A stretch of 64,000 bases of DNA from Hordeum vulgare subsp. vulgare (Eukaryota > Streptophyta > Magnoliopsida > Poales > Poaceae). The notes beneath the pieces were generated by a model. The model saw only the letters and a program-made list of their open reading frames with translations. It was not told the origin of the DNA and did not search any database. Positions 44,132 to 54,615 of this stretch are shown piece by piece. Both the position numbers and the translations under genes were made by a program. The stretch lies in the NCBI RefSeq assembly GCF_904849725.1, contig NC_058519.1, forward strand, positions 540,648,316-540,712,315, in the 5' to 3' direction. Positions within the stretch are counted from its first letter, which is position 1. The number at the start of each line of letters is the position of its first letter.

Positions 44132-45501
44132 TAACTGATAAAGGGGATCGCCTTCTCCCCCAGGCGACTCACGAAATGACTTAGGGCCTCAATGCGACCC
44201 GCCAGTCGTTGAACTTGATTAACGTTTGCCGGCTTTCCAAGGGAGGTAACCTCTTCGATTTTGTCTGTGTTAGCTTCGATGCCGCGCTCCGATACCAGGA
44301 AACCCAGCAATTTTCCTGCAGGCACACCAAAAACACACTTGGTAGGATTTAGTTTCATCTGATATACCCGTAGATTATCGAACGTTTCCTTGAGGTCTTC
44401 CAGTAGTGTCTCCCCCTGGCGGGTCTTGATCACAATATCGTCAACATAGGCATGGACGTTGCGACCAATTTGGTTACGAAGACAATTCTGGATGCAGCGT
44501 TGATAAGTCGCCCCCGCACTCTTGAGTCCGAAGGGCATGAACACATAACAAAAGGCCCCAAAGGGGGTTATGAAGGCCGTTTTCTCTTGATCCTCCACGG
44601 CCATCTTGATCTGGTGATATCCTGAATACGCGTCCAGAAAGCATAATCGTTCGCATCCCGCCACCGAGTCAATGATTAGGTCGATGCGAGGAAGAGCGAA
44701 GGGATCTTTTGGACAGGCTCTGTTGAGGTATGTATAGTCAATACACATATGAAAAGTACCATTCTTCTTGAGTACCAAAACCGGGTTAGCCAGCCATTTG
44801 GGGTGAAAAACTTCCACGATGAATCCGGCAGCTAAAAGACGGGCGACTTCTTCCCCAATCGCCTTGCGTCGCTCCTCGTTGAATCTGCGAAGGTACTGCT
44901 GGACGGGTTTGCACTTTGGGTCAACATTAAGATCGTGCTCAGCGAATTCTCTCGGCACACCAGGCATGTCAGAAGGTTTCCATGCAAAGATGTCCCGATT
45001 CTCACGGATGAATTCGATGAGCGCGCTTTCCTGTTTGGGGTCCAGACCCGTCCCAATGGTGAACTGCTTGGATGAATCGCCAGGCACGAAATCGATTGTC
45101 GTAGTGTCATCCGTTGGTTTGAACTTGAGGGGCGACTCAGAGTCTGTAGTTGGCTTCTTCAAGGGTGACATGTCCGCCGGGTCAACATTGGCCCGATGGT
45201 GTTTGAGCTCTTCCGTAGCACATGCGACTTCCGCATAAGCCGCATCCCCTTCTTCACATTCCTTTGCGATCCTTCTATCTCCATCAACTGTGATGGGTCC
45301 TTTGGGACCAGGCATTTTGAGCTTGAGGTAGACATAGCACGGGCGAGCCATGAAGCGGGCGTAAGCCGGTCGCCCAAACAGCGCATGGTAGGGGCTTTTC
45401 AATTTGACCACCTCGAAGATTAGAGACTCCGACCTATAATTCTGTGCAGTTCCAAATGCCACTGTGAGCCTGACCCGGCCTATGGGATAAGCTGCCACCA
45501 T
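44128..45501 (-). pseudogene. pol: Element D protease remnant and reverse transcriptase
   Basis: The frame starts just inside a TAA at 45505 with PIGRVRLTVAFGTAQNYRSE and HALFGRPAYARFMA, the C-terminal half of a retropepsin-like domain. The D-G-[GS] active-site stretch that should precede it is missing. The RT follows: LLAAGFIVEVFHPKWLANPV, KKNGTFHMCIDYTYLNRACP, DAYSGYHQIKMAVEDQEKTA, MPFGLKSAGATYQRCI and the catalytic YVDDIVIKT. All RT motifs are readable in one frame of 457 codons. The frame is lost just after the thumb at 44128. Confidence 0.85.
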
Positions 45502-45504
45502 CCA

Positions 45505-48054
45505 TTAGTACCTTTGATAGGGTGTAACCCCCCCCCCCACTTGGGGAGCCACGATCAACGCCAGATCGCCCGGGTTATCTACTCTCGGCGGGTGATCCTC
45601 CCTGCTCCATGTTATGGTCTGCTCAGACCAATGGAGGTATCTGGGAATCGCCGGTTCAGATACACTGTATGCCCGGTGACTCACCTTCTTATCACGCCTA
45701 CAAGCATTAGTGGTAAAAACGTGGTACTGCCCGTTACTTAACTGTTTGGGGTTGCTACGGAAGCCCCCATTATCGTCCTGACCCTGCGGAGCCCCCTGTG
45801 GGGGTGGCTGCTGGAAGACCCCTGGCGGGTTGTACCGCCGCTGGTGGTGTACCGGGTATTGGCCGCCGCCTGGCTGCGGGCCTCCCTGAGCCCCCTGCTC
45901 GGGAAATCCGCCGAAGGGGTTCTGTCTTTGCTCCTGGCACTGGTCCGGGTCTTTGTTTTGACTCTTCTTGATTGCCTCCGCCCGAAACTCTCGCATCACG
46001 AAGCAGTTCTCCCAAGAGTGGCTTGCCGGGCCGTCAGCCGTGGCATGGTGCGGGCAAGGGCCCTTGAGTAGCTCTTCATAGTTACGCGGCCTCTTCCCAC
46101 TAAAACCTCGATTCTTCTTTTTGCCGTTATTAGCGTTGGTATTGGCGACTAAGTCCGAGGGCTCCTCCTGTGGTCTCCGCTTGCCATTGGTCCCTTGATT
46201 GTGATGGTTACGCCCCTGGAACCGGGTATGATTTTTGGATGACTCACCCTTCTTAGGCGAATTAGCCTTGCCATCCTCGTCGGGATCTTTGGTATCATCG
46301 GCCTCGGCATATCTAGTGAGGGTGTCCATCAGCTCGCCCATGTCTTGGACCTTTCGTTTGAGCCGCCCTAATTTCTGCACCAAGGGTTCGTAATGACAAT
46401 TGTGCTCGAGGATGAGCACAGCTTGAGCCGCCGTAATACCATCTGACCAATGGTGGGCCGACTCATCTGGGCGGTGAACACAGTGTTGTAGATCGACGAT
46501 CGTCATCGGACGTTTGCAGGTTCCTGGGAAGTTTTTGATGAAACGTTCCTTTAACTCGGCCCAGGACTGGATGGAATTGGGAGGCAAGTTTTTCAACCAA
46601 GTGCGTGCCGACCCCTCGAGCATCATTGTGAAGTATCTGGCGCAAACCGCCTCATTTACGTCGAGCATGTCCATGGCGATTTCATAACTTTCGATCTATG
46701 ATGCCGGCTCGAGGTCCGGGGTATAATTAGGCACTTTCCTTGGACCTTTGAAGTCTTTGGGCATCCTTTCGTTACGAAGGGCGGGGGATAAGCATGGTAC
46801 CCCAACTCGCCCTCCGCCCCCGACGAGGGGGGCCGGGGCGTCTCGGGTGTTCGGGAGATCCCGGCCCGGCGGGTTGCGTTTAGGCGGGTTGTCCTGTGGG
46901 ACATGTCGCGGCCCGCTGTTTACGGCGGGCTGGTCCTCTGGCCGGCTCCTGGTGTAACTTGCCTGGGGGGTGGAATGCAACCTCTCGAGGCTATGTGAGA
47001 ACTGGGCGTTTTGAACCACCGCCGTCTTCAACATCTCGATGGCATTCCTTGCTTCTATCTCGGCAGGGGTGTTGTCGGGAATCGGAAGAGACTCCAGATG
47101 GCGAGTTGCGGCAAGCACGTTATCCACCGGTTTGGAAAAGTGGCCTTGAGGCGTCCGGAATCGGGGAATGTGATCCTCATCCGGCTGAGCCGGCGGGTTA
47201 GGCGGGCGGCTCGGTCCTCCCCCCGGGGCGGCTCCCGCCCCAGGGGTTCGTGGAGTGTCGAACAGGCGGATCGGGTTGAGATCATGGGGCAGGCGACCCT
47301 GGTGTCTCCGCTGATGGACGACGTTGGACGCACGCTGCTGTCTCTCGAGCCGCTAGTTGTCGATGTTTAAACGCATCCTTTCGGCCGTAATTTGAGCTTG
47401 CCGTGTCTCGATCCTCGCAGACTCCACCTCGGCATCCCAATGAGCTTTTGCCACTGCCTCCCTGAGTTTCGCCAGTTCCGTGTTTATCTCTTCTTGGTTC
47501 TCTGGTGTGAGGGGAGTCGCCATTAGCCTTGTGATCTCCGCCGCTAAATCCACTAGGACTGCGGCCGGGCTCCTGGACGTCACGCCGGTTCCATCGCCCC
47601 CAGTAGGGTTTTGTGTGGGCTGAGTCGCCCCAGCCATGTAGATGGCGATCTGGCGGCGAGTTCGGTCAAGGATTTCCGGGTCCATGACCAGCGACAAGCT
47701 CCCAAGACAATCCCCATGCAGAGAGCGGATTGAATTTGAGTCACCCATGGATGATTCGTCATCGGAGTTGACCGGTGTAGTTTCCTGAGTCGCCGAGCGT
47801 TCTGGCTCCTCTGATCCCTGCGTGAACCCCACAAAGACCGGGCGAGTCAGATTTGGCGTTATGACTTGGCGGACGTACCTGGCCGGCTCGACGATGTCGG
47901 TGGAGACGTCCGGCTCAGGCGCGGATGATCCGATCATGCCGATGAAGATGTTGATTTTGTCGAAGGAGACCCTGTAACCAGATTCAATCGAATCTGCTTC
48001 AGGTCCCCATTGCTGGTTGTCGATGTAGGTTATCCCGCGGCGGCTCCGAGTCAT
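45505..48054 (-). pseudogene. gag: Element D gag
   Basis: One continuous minus-strand frame runs from ATG 48054 (MTRSRRGITYIDNQ) to the TAA at 45505, broken only by TAG codons at 47353 and 46696. The N-terminal part is acidic with a helical stretch (AAEITRLMATPLTPENQEEI). A Pro/Arg-rich hinge follows. The capsid domain holds YFTMMLEGSARTWLKNLPPN and ELKERFIKNFPGTCKRP, and a knuckle-like CPHHATADGPASHSWENC is typical of Tat gag. The frame runs directly into the protease region with GDLALIVAPQVGG. An earlier in-frame ATG lies within the LTR but is unlikely to be used. Confidence 0.82.
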
Positions 48055-48121
48055 GAGTCCCGTCACGTAACTCCCAAACCCTGGCAGGGCTCCCTTTGAG
48101 AACTCAACTCCACCGTGCGTA

Positions 48122-48140
48122 GGCCCCACGGTGGGCGCCA
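48122..48140 (-). promoter_or_regulatory. Element D primer-binding site
   Basis: On the minus strand TGGCGCCCACCGTGGGGCC starts two bases after the LTR end. It differs from the tRNA-Asp type used by A, B and X. I did not identify the cognate tRNA with confidence. Confidence 0.75.
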
Positions 48141-48142
48141 AC

Positions 48143-48628
48143 TGTCGTGGTTTTGTCACGGCAGATGTCCTCGTGAAAGGACCTAATACTGGAGCCATCG
48201 CACCTTGGTGGCGACTCAAAGGGGTTAAGCGGGAGAGACACGGCGATTTACCCAGGTTCGGCCCCTCGAGAGGAGGTAATAGCCTACGTCCTGCTTTTGT
48301 GTGTATTGATGTGGATTCGATTACAAGGGGGGCGTAATTCGCCAAACCTAGCACTCGATGAGATCTAACCTACCCTCTGTCCCCCGGGACTTACCTTTAT
48401 ATACAGCTCGATTCCCTAGGGTTTACAAGGATTCTTTCCTTCCTACAACTCGTGCCCCCTGCGGTCTCTAAGTCGCCATCTTCCGAAGCTTGGAGACCTT
48501 CCAAGAACTATAACCGTCATACGACCTTGATTCGGCCAAAACGAGGCCCAACTAAATGTTTGGGTGAATCGCCCAATGGATAACCTTGCCCAACTGGGGC
48601 GGGTCATCCACAGGTAATATCCCCAACA
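48143..48628 (-). repeat. Element D 5' LTR
   Basis: Partner of 35226-35710, differing at about 15 positions plus one extra G. The TSD ctaat follows at 48629-48633. Confidence 0.92.
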
Positions 48629-48633
48629 CTAAT

Positions 48634-49574
48634 GATAAGGATGAATTAACCCCACAGAGGATTATTACTGGCTATAGGATGGTGATTGATTTTAGGAAGT
48701 TGAATAAAGCCACTAGGAAAGATCATTACCCTTTGCCTTTTATCGACCAAATGCTAGAAAGGTTGTCTAAACACACACACTTTTGCTTTCTAGACGGTTA
48801 TTCTGGTTTCTCCCAAATACCAGTTGCACAATCTGATCAGGAGAAAACCACTTTCACCTACCCTTTCGCTACCTTTTCTTATAGACGTATGCCTTTTGGC
48901 TTATGTATTGCACCTGCCACCTTTGAAAGATGTATGATGGCTATATTCTTTGACTTTTGTGAAAAGATTGTCGAGGTTTTCATGGATGACTTTTTCGTTT
49001 ACGGGTCTTCCTTTGATGATTGCCTCAGCAACCTTGATCGAGTCTTACAGAGATGTAAAGACACCAATCTTGTCTTGAATTGGGAAAAGTGCCACTTTAT
49101 GGTTAATGAAGGCATCATCTTAGGACATAAAATTTCCGAAAGAGGTATTGAAGTCGATAAGGCTAAGGTTGATGCAATCGAGAAAATGCCATACCCCACA
49201 GATATCAAAGGTATAAGAAGTTTCTTGGTCATGTTGGTTTCTATAGAAGGTTCATTAAAGACTTCTCTAAGATTTCTAGGCCTCTTACCAATATATTGCA
49301 AAAGGATATTCCTTTTGTTTTTGACGATGATTGTGAGGAAGCCTTCGAAATACTTAAGAGGGCTTTGATAACTGCACCTATTGTTCAACCACCTGATTGG
49401 AACTTGCCTTTTAAAATCATGTGTGATGCTAGTGATTATGTTGTTGGTGCTGTTCTAGGGCAAAGAGTTGATAAGAAGTTGAATGTTATTCACTACGCTA
49501 GTAAAACTCTAGATAGTGCCCACAGAAACTATGCTACTATTCACACTATTCACACTGCCCATAGACCTGAAGGA
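48634..49574 (+). pseudogene. pol: Element X reverse transcriptase (main part) and RNase H start
   Basis: It resumes the X pol after element D. The RT motifs are GYRMVIDFRKLNKATRKDHY, FCFLDGYSGFSQIPVAQSDQ, MPFGLCIAPATFERCM and the catalytic FMDDFFVYG, where F replaces the usual Y as in other Athila-group elements. A one-base deletion near 49228 (RSFL/GHVGFYRRF) and a short duplication of ATTCACACT near 49540-49558 shift the frame. RNase H begins with FKIMCDASDYVVGAVLGQRV and [18 protein letters not shown]. Confidence 0.85.
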
Positions 49575-51243
49575 ATTTCTAGCAGTCGTGTTTGCATGTG
49601 AAAAGTTCAGGTCTTACATAGTTGATTCCAAAGTCACTATTCACACTGATCTTGCTGCTATTAAGTACCTCATGGAGAAGAAAGACGCTAAACCTAGACT
49701 TATCAGATGGGTTCTCTTGCTACAAGAATTTGATTTGCACGTTTTTGACAGGAAGGGTGCTGATAACCCTGTAGCAGATACCTTGTCTAGGTTGGAGAAC
49801 GTTCTTGATGACCCACAACCTATTGATGATAGCTTTCCCGATGAGAAACTGAATGTCATCAATGCTTCACGTAGTGTACTGTGGTATGCTGATTATGGAA
49901 ACTATATTGTTGCCAAATATATACCACCTAGTTTCACATACCAGCAAAAGAATAAATTCTTCTTTGACCTGAGACATTACTTTTGGGATGATCCTCACCT
50001 TTATAAGGAAGGAGTAGATGGTGTTATTAGACGTTCTACACCTGAACATGAACAGGGACAGATCCTACAGAAGTGTCACTCCGAGGCCTACGGAGGACAC
50101 CATGCAGGAGATAGAACTGCGCACAAGGTATTGCAATCAGGTTGCTACTGGCCCACTCTCTTCAAGGTTGCTCGTAAGTTTGTCTTGTCTTGTGACGAAT
50201 GTCAAAGAATAGGTAATATTAGCAAATGCCAAGAAATGCCTATGAACTATTCACTTGTCATTGAACCATTTGATGTCTGGGGCTTTGATTATATGAGACC
50301 TTTTCCCAAATCCAACGGGTATACTGATATCCTAGTTGCTGTTGATTACGTCACTAAGTGGGTAGAAGCTATCCCCACTAGTAGTGCTGATCACAACACC
50401 TCTATCAGGATGTTGAAAGAAGTCATCTTCCCTAGATTTGGAGTACCTAGATATCTAGTGACCGACGGTGGTTCACACTTCATTCATGGTGCTTTCCGTA
50501 AAACTCTTGCTAAGTACGATGTCAACCATAGAATTGTGTCTCCCTATCACCCTCAGTCCAGTGGTCAAGTAGAGCTAAGCAATAGAGAGATTAAACTGAT
50601 TCTGCAAAAGACTATCAACAGGTCTAGAAAGAATTGGTCTAAGAAGCTCGATGATGCACTGTGGGCTTATAGAACTGCCTATAAGAATCCCATGGGCATG
50701 TCTCCGTACAAAATGGTGCATGGTAAAGCATGTCATTTACCTCTTGAGCTACAGCATAAAGCTTATTGGGCAATCAAATAGCTCAACTTTGATTTCAAAC
50801 TTGCCGGTGAGAAGAGGTTATTTGATATTAGCTCGCTTGATGAATGGAGAACTCAGGCATATGAGAATGCCAAGTTGTTCAAAGAAAAGGTTAAGATGTG
50901 GCATGATAAGAGGATACAAAAGCGTGAGTTCAATGTAGGTGATTATGTCTTGCTATATAACTATCGTTTAAGATTCTTTGCAGGCAAGCTTCTCTCTAAA
51001 TGGGAAGGTCCCTATGTTGTTGAGGAAGTATATCGTTCCGATGCTATGAAGATCAACAACACGGAAGGTAATTGCCCGAGAGTGGTAAATGGGCAGAGAA
51101 TCAAGCATTATATCTCAGGTACTCCCATAAATGTTGAAAGCTATATCATCAATACCATAATTCTGGAAGAATACCTAAGGGATATTTATCAGCCTGTTTC
51201 AGACTCCAAAAACGAAGAGGTATGTGATTCGGTAAGAAAATAG
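49575..51243 (+). pseudogene. pol: Element X RNase H end and integrase
   Basis: RNase H ends with [20 protein letters not shown] and [14 protein letters not shown]. Integrase carries the zinc-binding region [20 protein letters not shown] and CDECQRIGN. The catalytic core retains [12 protein letters not shown] (first Asp), [14 protein letters not shown] (second) and [17 protein letters not shown] (Glu). TAG at 50779-50781 breaks the frame before LNFDFKLAGEKRLFD, and the C-terminus SKWEGPYVVEEVYRSDAMKI with the GPY module ends at 51243. No chromodomain is present. The catalytic residues are intact, so this copy died recently enough to keep them. Confidence 0.85.
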
Positions 51244-51550
51244 AGTCCAAAACTTTTCTAGTAAGAAATTTTCTCCGTTTTCGAATATTTAAAAAAATAC
51301 AAAAATTGGAAGTAGTCTGGAAAGTGCGTGATGAGGCGACAAGCCTACACGGCGCGGTCCCACCCCCTGGCCGCGCCGTGAGGGCTTGTGGCCACCTCGT
51401 GCGCCTTCCGGACTCCGTTTTAGTGCAGGGTACTCCTTCTGGTCTGAAAAAAATCATTATATATACTCCCGTTTGGTCTGACCCCTGCATCACGCAGAGT
51501 TCTTCTGTTTTTCGTTTCGAGCCTGTTTTCTGCCGCACATTTAGAGCAAG
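51244..51550 (+). promoter_or_regulatory. Element X internal U3-like module before the small ORF
   Basis: The region repeats the layout of the X LTR promoter: an AT-rich stretch (TTTAAAAAAATAC, 51288), then a GC hairpin at 51335-51393 with arms GGCGACAAGCC and GGCTTGTGGCC, then a TATA box (TATATATA, 51458-51465) about 90 bases before ATG 51551. In LTR copy 2 the same AT-rich motif is 49 bases from the hairpin; here it is 47. An internal promoter for the small ORF is inferred. Confidence 0.6.
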
Positions 51551-51967
51551 ATGTCGTCTCAGGAATCTGTGGGGGAGAACAATCTCCCTCAAGTCTATGG
51601 AGAAGTACATGCTGATCTCAATAGGATGGAGGTCATGGAGGCTAAGGAAGGGCTACCTAAAGAAACCAAGGGCAAAGCTAAAGAGAAGAATCAGGCATGG
51701 TATGAAGTGCAATCTGTGATCAACTAGGAAGAAGTTGAAGAAGTGGATTTCCTCCAACCCTACCTCCATCTACTGTCTCCATCCTTGATTGAACTCTTGA
51801 GGTTTTGTGAAACAACTCGTGCTCGCAATACTTGTCTCACACGTGAAGTTGTTTTGCTAGAAAAACATATCGCAGATCTCCAAGGTATAAATCATAGATT
51901 AATGGCCCTCTTGGAGTCAAAGATTGCAACAACTCCTCCACCATCATCACCAAAGGAAGACAACTAA
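51551..51967 (+). pseudogene. Element X small downstream ORF, coiled-coil protein
   Basis: ATG 51551 opens MSSQESVGENNLPQVYGEVH. An in-frame TAG at 51725-51727 interrupts after 58 codons, and the same frame continues 80 codons to TAA 51965 with LLRFCETTRARNTCLTREVV and LEKHIADLQGINHRLMALLE, a likely coiled coil, then a Pro/Ser tail. There is no signal peptide or membrane segment, so it is not an envelope-like protein despite the position after pol. I do not recognise a family. Its position after a promoter-like module parallels the second ORF of element C. Confidence 0.6.
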
Positions 51968-52422
51968 ACATGGGTATGGGCAATCCCCTTGGCTTGTGCC
52001 AAGATTGGGGGACTTGCCCCGGTATCGTATCACTATCACATCTTTTGCCTTTACCTTTGTTTTAGTTTTCCTTTTCAGTTTTCTCTTTCTCTAGTAGATT
52101 TAAAAGTCTTAGTGTTTTAGTCTTGATTTTGGCGAAGTGTCACCCCCGATGTATTCGAGCTCGTGAGCCATAAAATAAAGAGTGTCTTAGTTGAAGGGCT
52201 TTGCCTCTTGCCATGATCAAAAGAGTGAGAATAGAACGAAAGCATGAAAGAACATGTAATGATCTTATGGGAAGTGATGGCTTCACGTATAAAAAGAATG
52301 ATGACTGAAACTTGTTGAGGGTAGACAAATGTAGACCTTGATCATGGTTGGAATTAACAGGAAGTGATAAAGAAGGAGATGTTCACATATAAATATATCA
52401 TCTTTGACACCATCTATGATTG
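51968..52422 (+). other. Element X 3' non-coding tail
   Basis: Near 51998-52020 CCAAGATTGGGGGACTTGCC resembles a polypurine-tract motif. The rest is AT-rich with no supported gene. It ends inside GTGATGAGATGG, which is shared with the Copia gag and marks the duplication junction. The expected 3' LTR is absent. Confidence 0.6.
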
Positions 52423-52668
52423 TGATGAGATGGCTGCCATCGGGAAGCCTCTCTCTGATGACAACATGGTGTCGTACATCCTTGTGGCCTCGACTTCGAC
52501 TATATGGAATTAGTCTCCTCGGTCTGTGCCAGGACCGTCGCCATCAAGCCCAACGAGCTCAACTCCCAGCTCATCAACTTCAAGAGTCGCCTTGCCATGT
52601 TTGAGGAGAACTCGTCCTCTCCCTCCTGTGCTGATGCCGCTTCTCGTGGCGGCCGCCGGGGAGGCTTC
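52423..52668 (+). pseudogene. gag: Copia gag, middle fragment (second copy)
   Basis: It repeats 31411-31656 with a few substitutions and has the same one-base deletion in the LV-LDFDYM codons. It ends at the same base before the X LTR. The shared deletion and the shared X insertion site show that both come from one already mutated locus. Confidence 0.88.
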
Positions 52669-54191
52669 TGATACGTCCATTTTGCATCATGTTTTTATGT
52701 TGATATTTATCGCTTCTTGGGCTGTTATTTCACTTCACGGTACAATTATTATGCCTTTTCTCTCTTATTTTGCAAGGTTTACATGAAGAGGGAGAATGCC
52801 GGCAGCTCGAATTCTGGCCTGAAAGTGGAGCAAGTTTGAGATACCTATTCTGCACAACTCCAAACACCGTAAAAATCAACGAGGATTTTTTTTCCGGATT
52901 TATAAAAAATACTGGGCCGAAGAAGCGCCAGAGGGGTGCCAGGGGGTGGCCACAAGCCTGCACGGCGCGGCCACCCCCCAAGCCGCGCCATGAGGGCTTG
53001 TGGGCACCCTGCTGGCCCACTTGGCCCCCCTCTTCGGCTATATGAAGGGTTTCGTTTGGAAAAAAATCAGGGAGGAGCTTTTTCGTGGTTTCGCCGCTGC
53101 CACGAGGTGGAACTTGAGCAGAACCAATCTAGACCTCCGGCAGGACGATCCTGCCGGGGAAACTTCCCTCTCGGAGGGGAAATCGTCGCCATCGTCATCA
53201 CCAACACTCCTCTCATCGGAGGGGACTTGTCACCATCAACATCTTCATCAGCACCATCTTATCTCCAAACCCTAGTTCATCACTTGTAACTAATCTCCGT
53301 CTCGTGACTCCGATTGGTACTTGTAAGGTTGCTAGTAGTGTTGATTACTCTTTGTAATTGATGCTAGTTGGATTGTTTGGTGGAAGAGTTTATGTTCAGA
53401 TCCTTGATGCTACTCATTACCTCTCTGGTCATGAATATGATTATGCTTTGTGAGTAGTTACTTTTGTTCCAGAGGACATGGGATAAGTCATGCTAATAGT
53501 AATCAGGTGAATTTGGTATTCGTTCGGTATTTTGATATGTTGCATGTTGTTTTTCCTCTAGTGGTGTTATGTGAACGTCGAGTACATAACACTTCACCAT
53601 TATTTGGGCCTAGAGGAAGGAATTGGGAAGTAGTAAGTAGATGATGGGTTGCTAGAGTGACAGAAGCTTAAACCGTAGTTTATGCGTTGCTTCGTAAGGT
53701 GCTGATTTGGATCCACTAGTTTAATGCTATGGTTAGACTTTGTCTTAATTCTTGTTTCGTAGTTGCAGATGCTTGCGAGAGGGGTTAATCATAAGTGGGA
53801 TGCTTGTCCAAGTAAGGGCAGTACCCAAGCGCCGGTCCACCCACATATCAAACTATCAAAGTAACGAACGCGAATCATATGAACATGATGAAAACTAGCA
53901 TGACAGAAATTCCCGTGTGTCCTCGGGAGCGTTTTTCCTCCTATAAGACTTTGTCCAGGCTTGTCCCTTGCTACAAAAGGGATTGGGCCACTTTCTGCGT
54001 CGTTGCTACTTTTGTTACTTGTTGCTTTCTACGAATCATCTCACCACACAATCACTTGTTATCGACAATTTCAGTGCCTGCAGATTTTACCTTGCTGAAA
54101 ACCAGTTGTCAGATCCTCCTGCTCCTCGTTGTGTTCGACAGTCTTACTTATCGAAAGGACTATGATTGATCCCTATACTTGTGGGTCATCA
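52669..54191 (+). repeat. Element X 5' LTR (copy 2)
   Basis: It matches copy 1 at about 97% in the first 300 bases and keeps a 231-base segment (about 53891-54121) that copy 1 lost. A GC hairpin lies at 52948-53005 and a TATA box at 53039-53044. It is followed by a primer site and gag, so it is a 5' and not a 3' LTR. Confidence 0.9.
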
Positions 54192-54202
54192 AGACTCTTT
54201 TC

Positions 54203-54220
54203 TAGCGCCGTTCCCGGGGA
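54203..54220 (+). promoter_or_regulatory. Element X primer-binding site (copy 2, mutated)
   Basis: TAGCGCCGTTCCCGGGGA differs from the copy 1 site at two positions, which would weaken priming. Confidence 0.8.
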
Positions 54221-54297
54221 GTGAAGCGCCTTTGGTAAGTGGAACTTGGTAAGGAAACATTCATATAGTGTGCTGAAATTTGTTGTCACTCGTCACT

Positions 54298-54615
54298 ATG
54301 GATACTAATCCTTTGAGGGGCTTGTTCGGGGTATCTTCACCTCGAACGGAAGCACAGAGAGTTGCTCCTCAACCTGCTGCACCTACTGAAAATATTTTCT
54401 TTGAATTTCCTTCGGGTATGCTTGAGAAACTGCTGGCTAATCCTTTTACAGGAGATGGAACATCACATCCAGACTTGCATCTAATCTATGTAGATGAAGT
54501 TTGTGGTTTAGTTAAGCTTGCAGGTTTGCCTAAGGATGAGGTCAAGAAGAAGGTATTTCCTTTATCTTTGAAGGATAAGGCGTTGACATGGTATAGGCTA
54601 TGTGATGATACTGGA
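54298..54615 (+). pseudogene. gag: Element X gag start (copy 2, truncated)
   Basis: ATG 54298 opens the same MDTNPLRGLFGVSSP as copy 1 and stays colinear for 106 codons to LCDDTG. At 54615/54616 it passes abruptly into Copia pol. The rest of gag and everything downstream in this copy is deleted. Confidence 0.85.

Larger units (their letters stand above)
35226..48628 (-). mobile_element. Element D: Tat-lineage Gypsy with an antisense spliced gene
   Basis: LTRs of 485 bp (35226-35710) and 486 bp (48143-48628) are flanked by a perfect TSD, ctaat (35221-35225 and 48629-48633). Gag-pol runs on the minus strand. An extra RNase H-like domain between RNase H and integrase and an antisense gene between pol and the 3' LTR identify the Tat group. 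I count about 15 substitutions in 485 aligned LTR bases (3%). With the commonly used grass LTR rate of 1.3e-8 per site per year this suggests about 1.2 million years. It is the youngest insertion judged by the LTR pairs compared here. Confidence 0.9.
31657..54615 (+). mobile_element. Element X: autonomous-type Athila-like Gypsy, partly tandem-duplicated
   Basis: X starts with a 5' LTR (31657-32948) and primer site and encodes gag, protease, RT, RNase H, integrase and a small downstream ORF up to 51967. Element D interrupts its RT. Instead of a 3' LTR, the non-coding tail ends at 52422 and a second unit follows: Copia gag, a second 5' LTR (52669-54191), a second primer site and the first 106 codons of gag, cut off at 54615. 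No true 3' LTR or right TSD of X is present. Gag-pol breaks include at least three nonsense codons and three frameshifts. Confidence 0.82.

Noticed and set aside
51551..51967. Possible envelope gene after pol in element X
   Set aside because: No signal peptide, membrane segment or glycosylation-rich domain; the protein is short, hydrophilic and coiled-coil-like.
52669..54191. Reading the second X LTR as the 3' LTR of element X
   Set aside because: It is followed by a primer site and gag and preceded by Copia gag at the same insertion base as the first LTR, so it is a duplicated 5' LTR.
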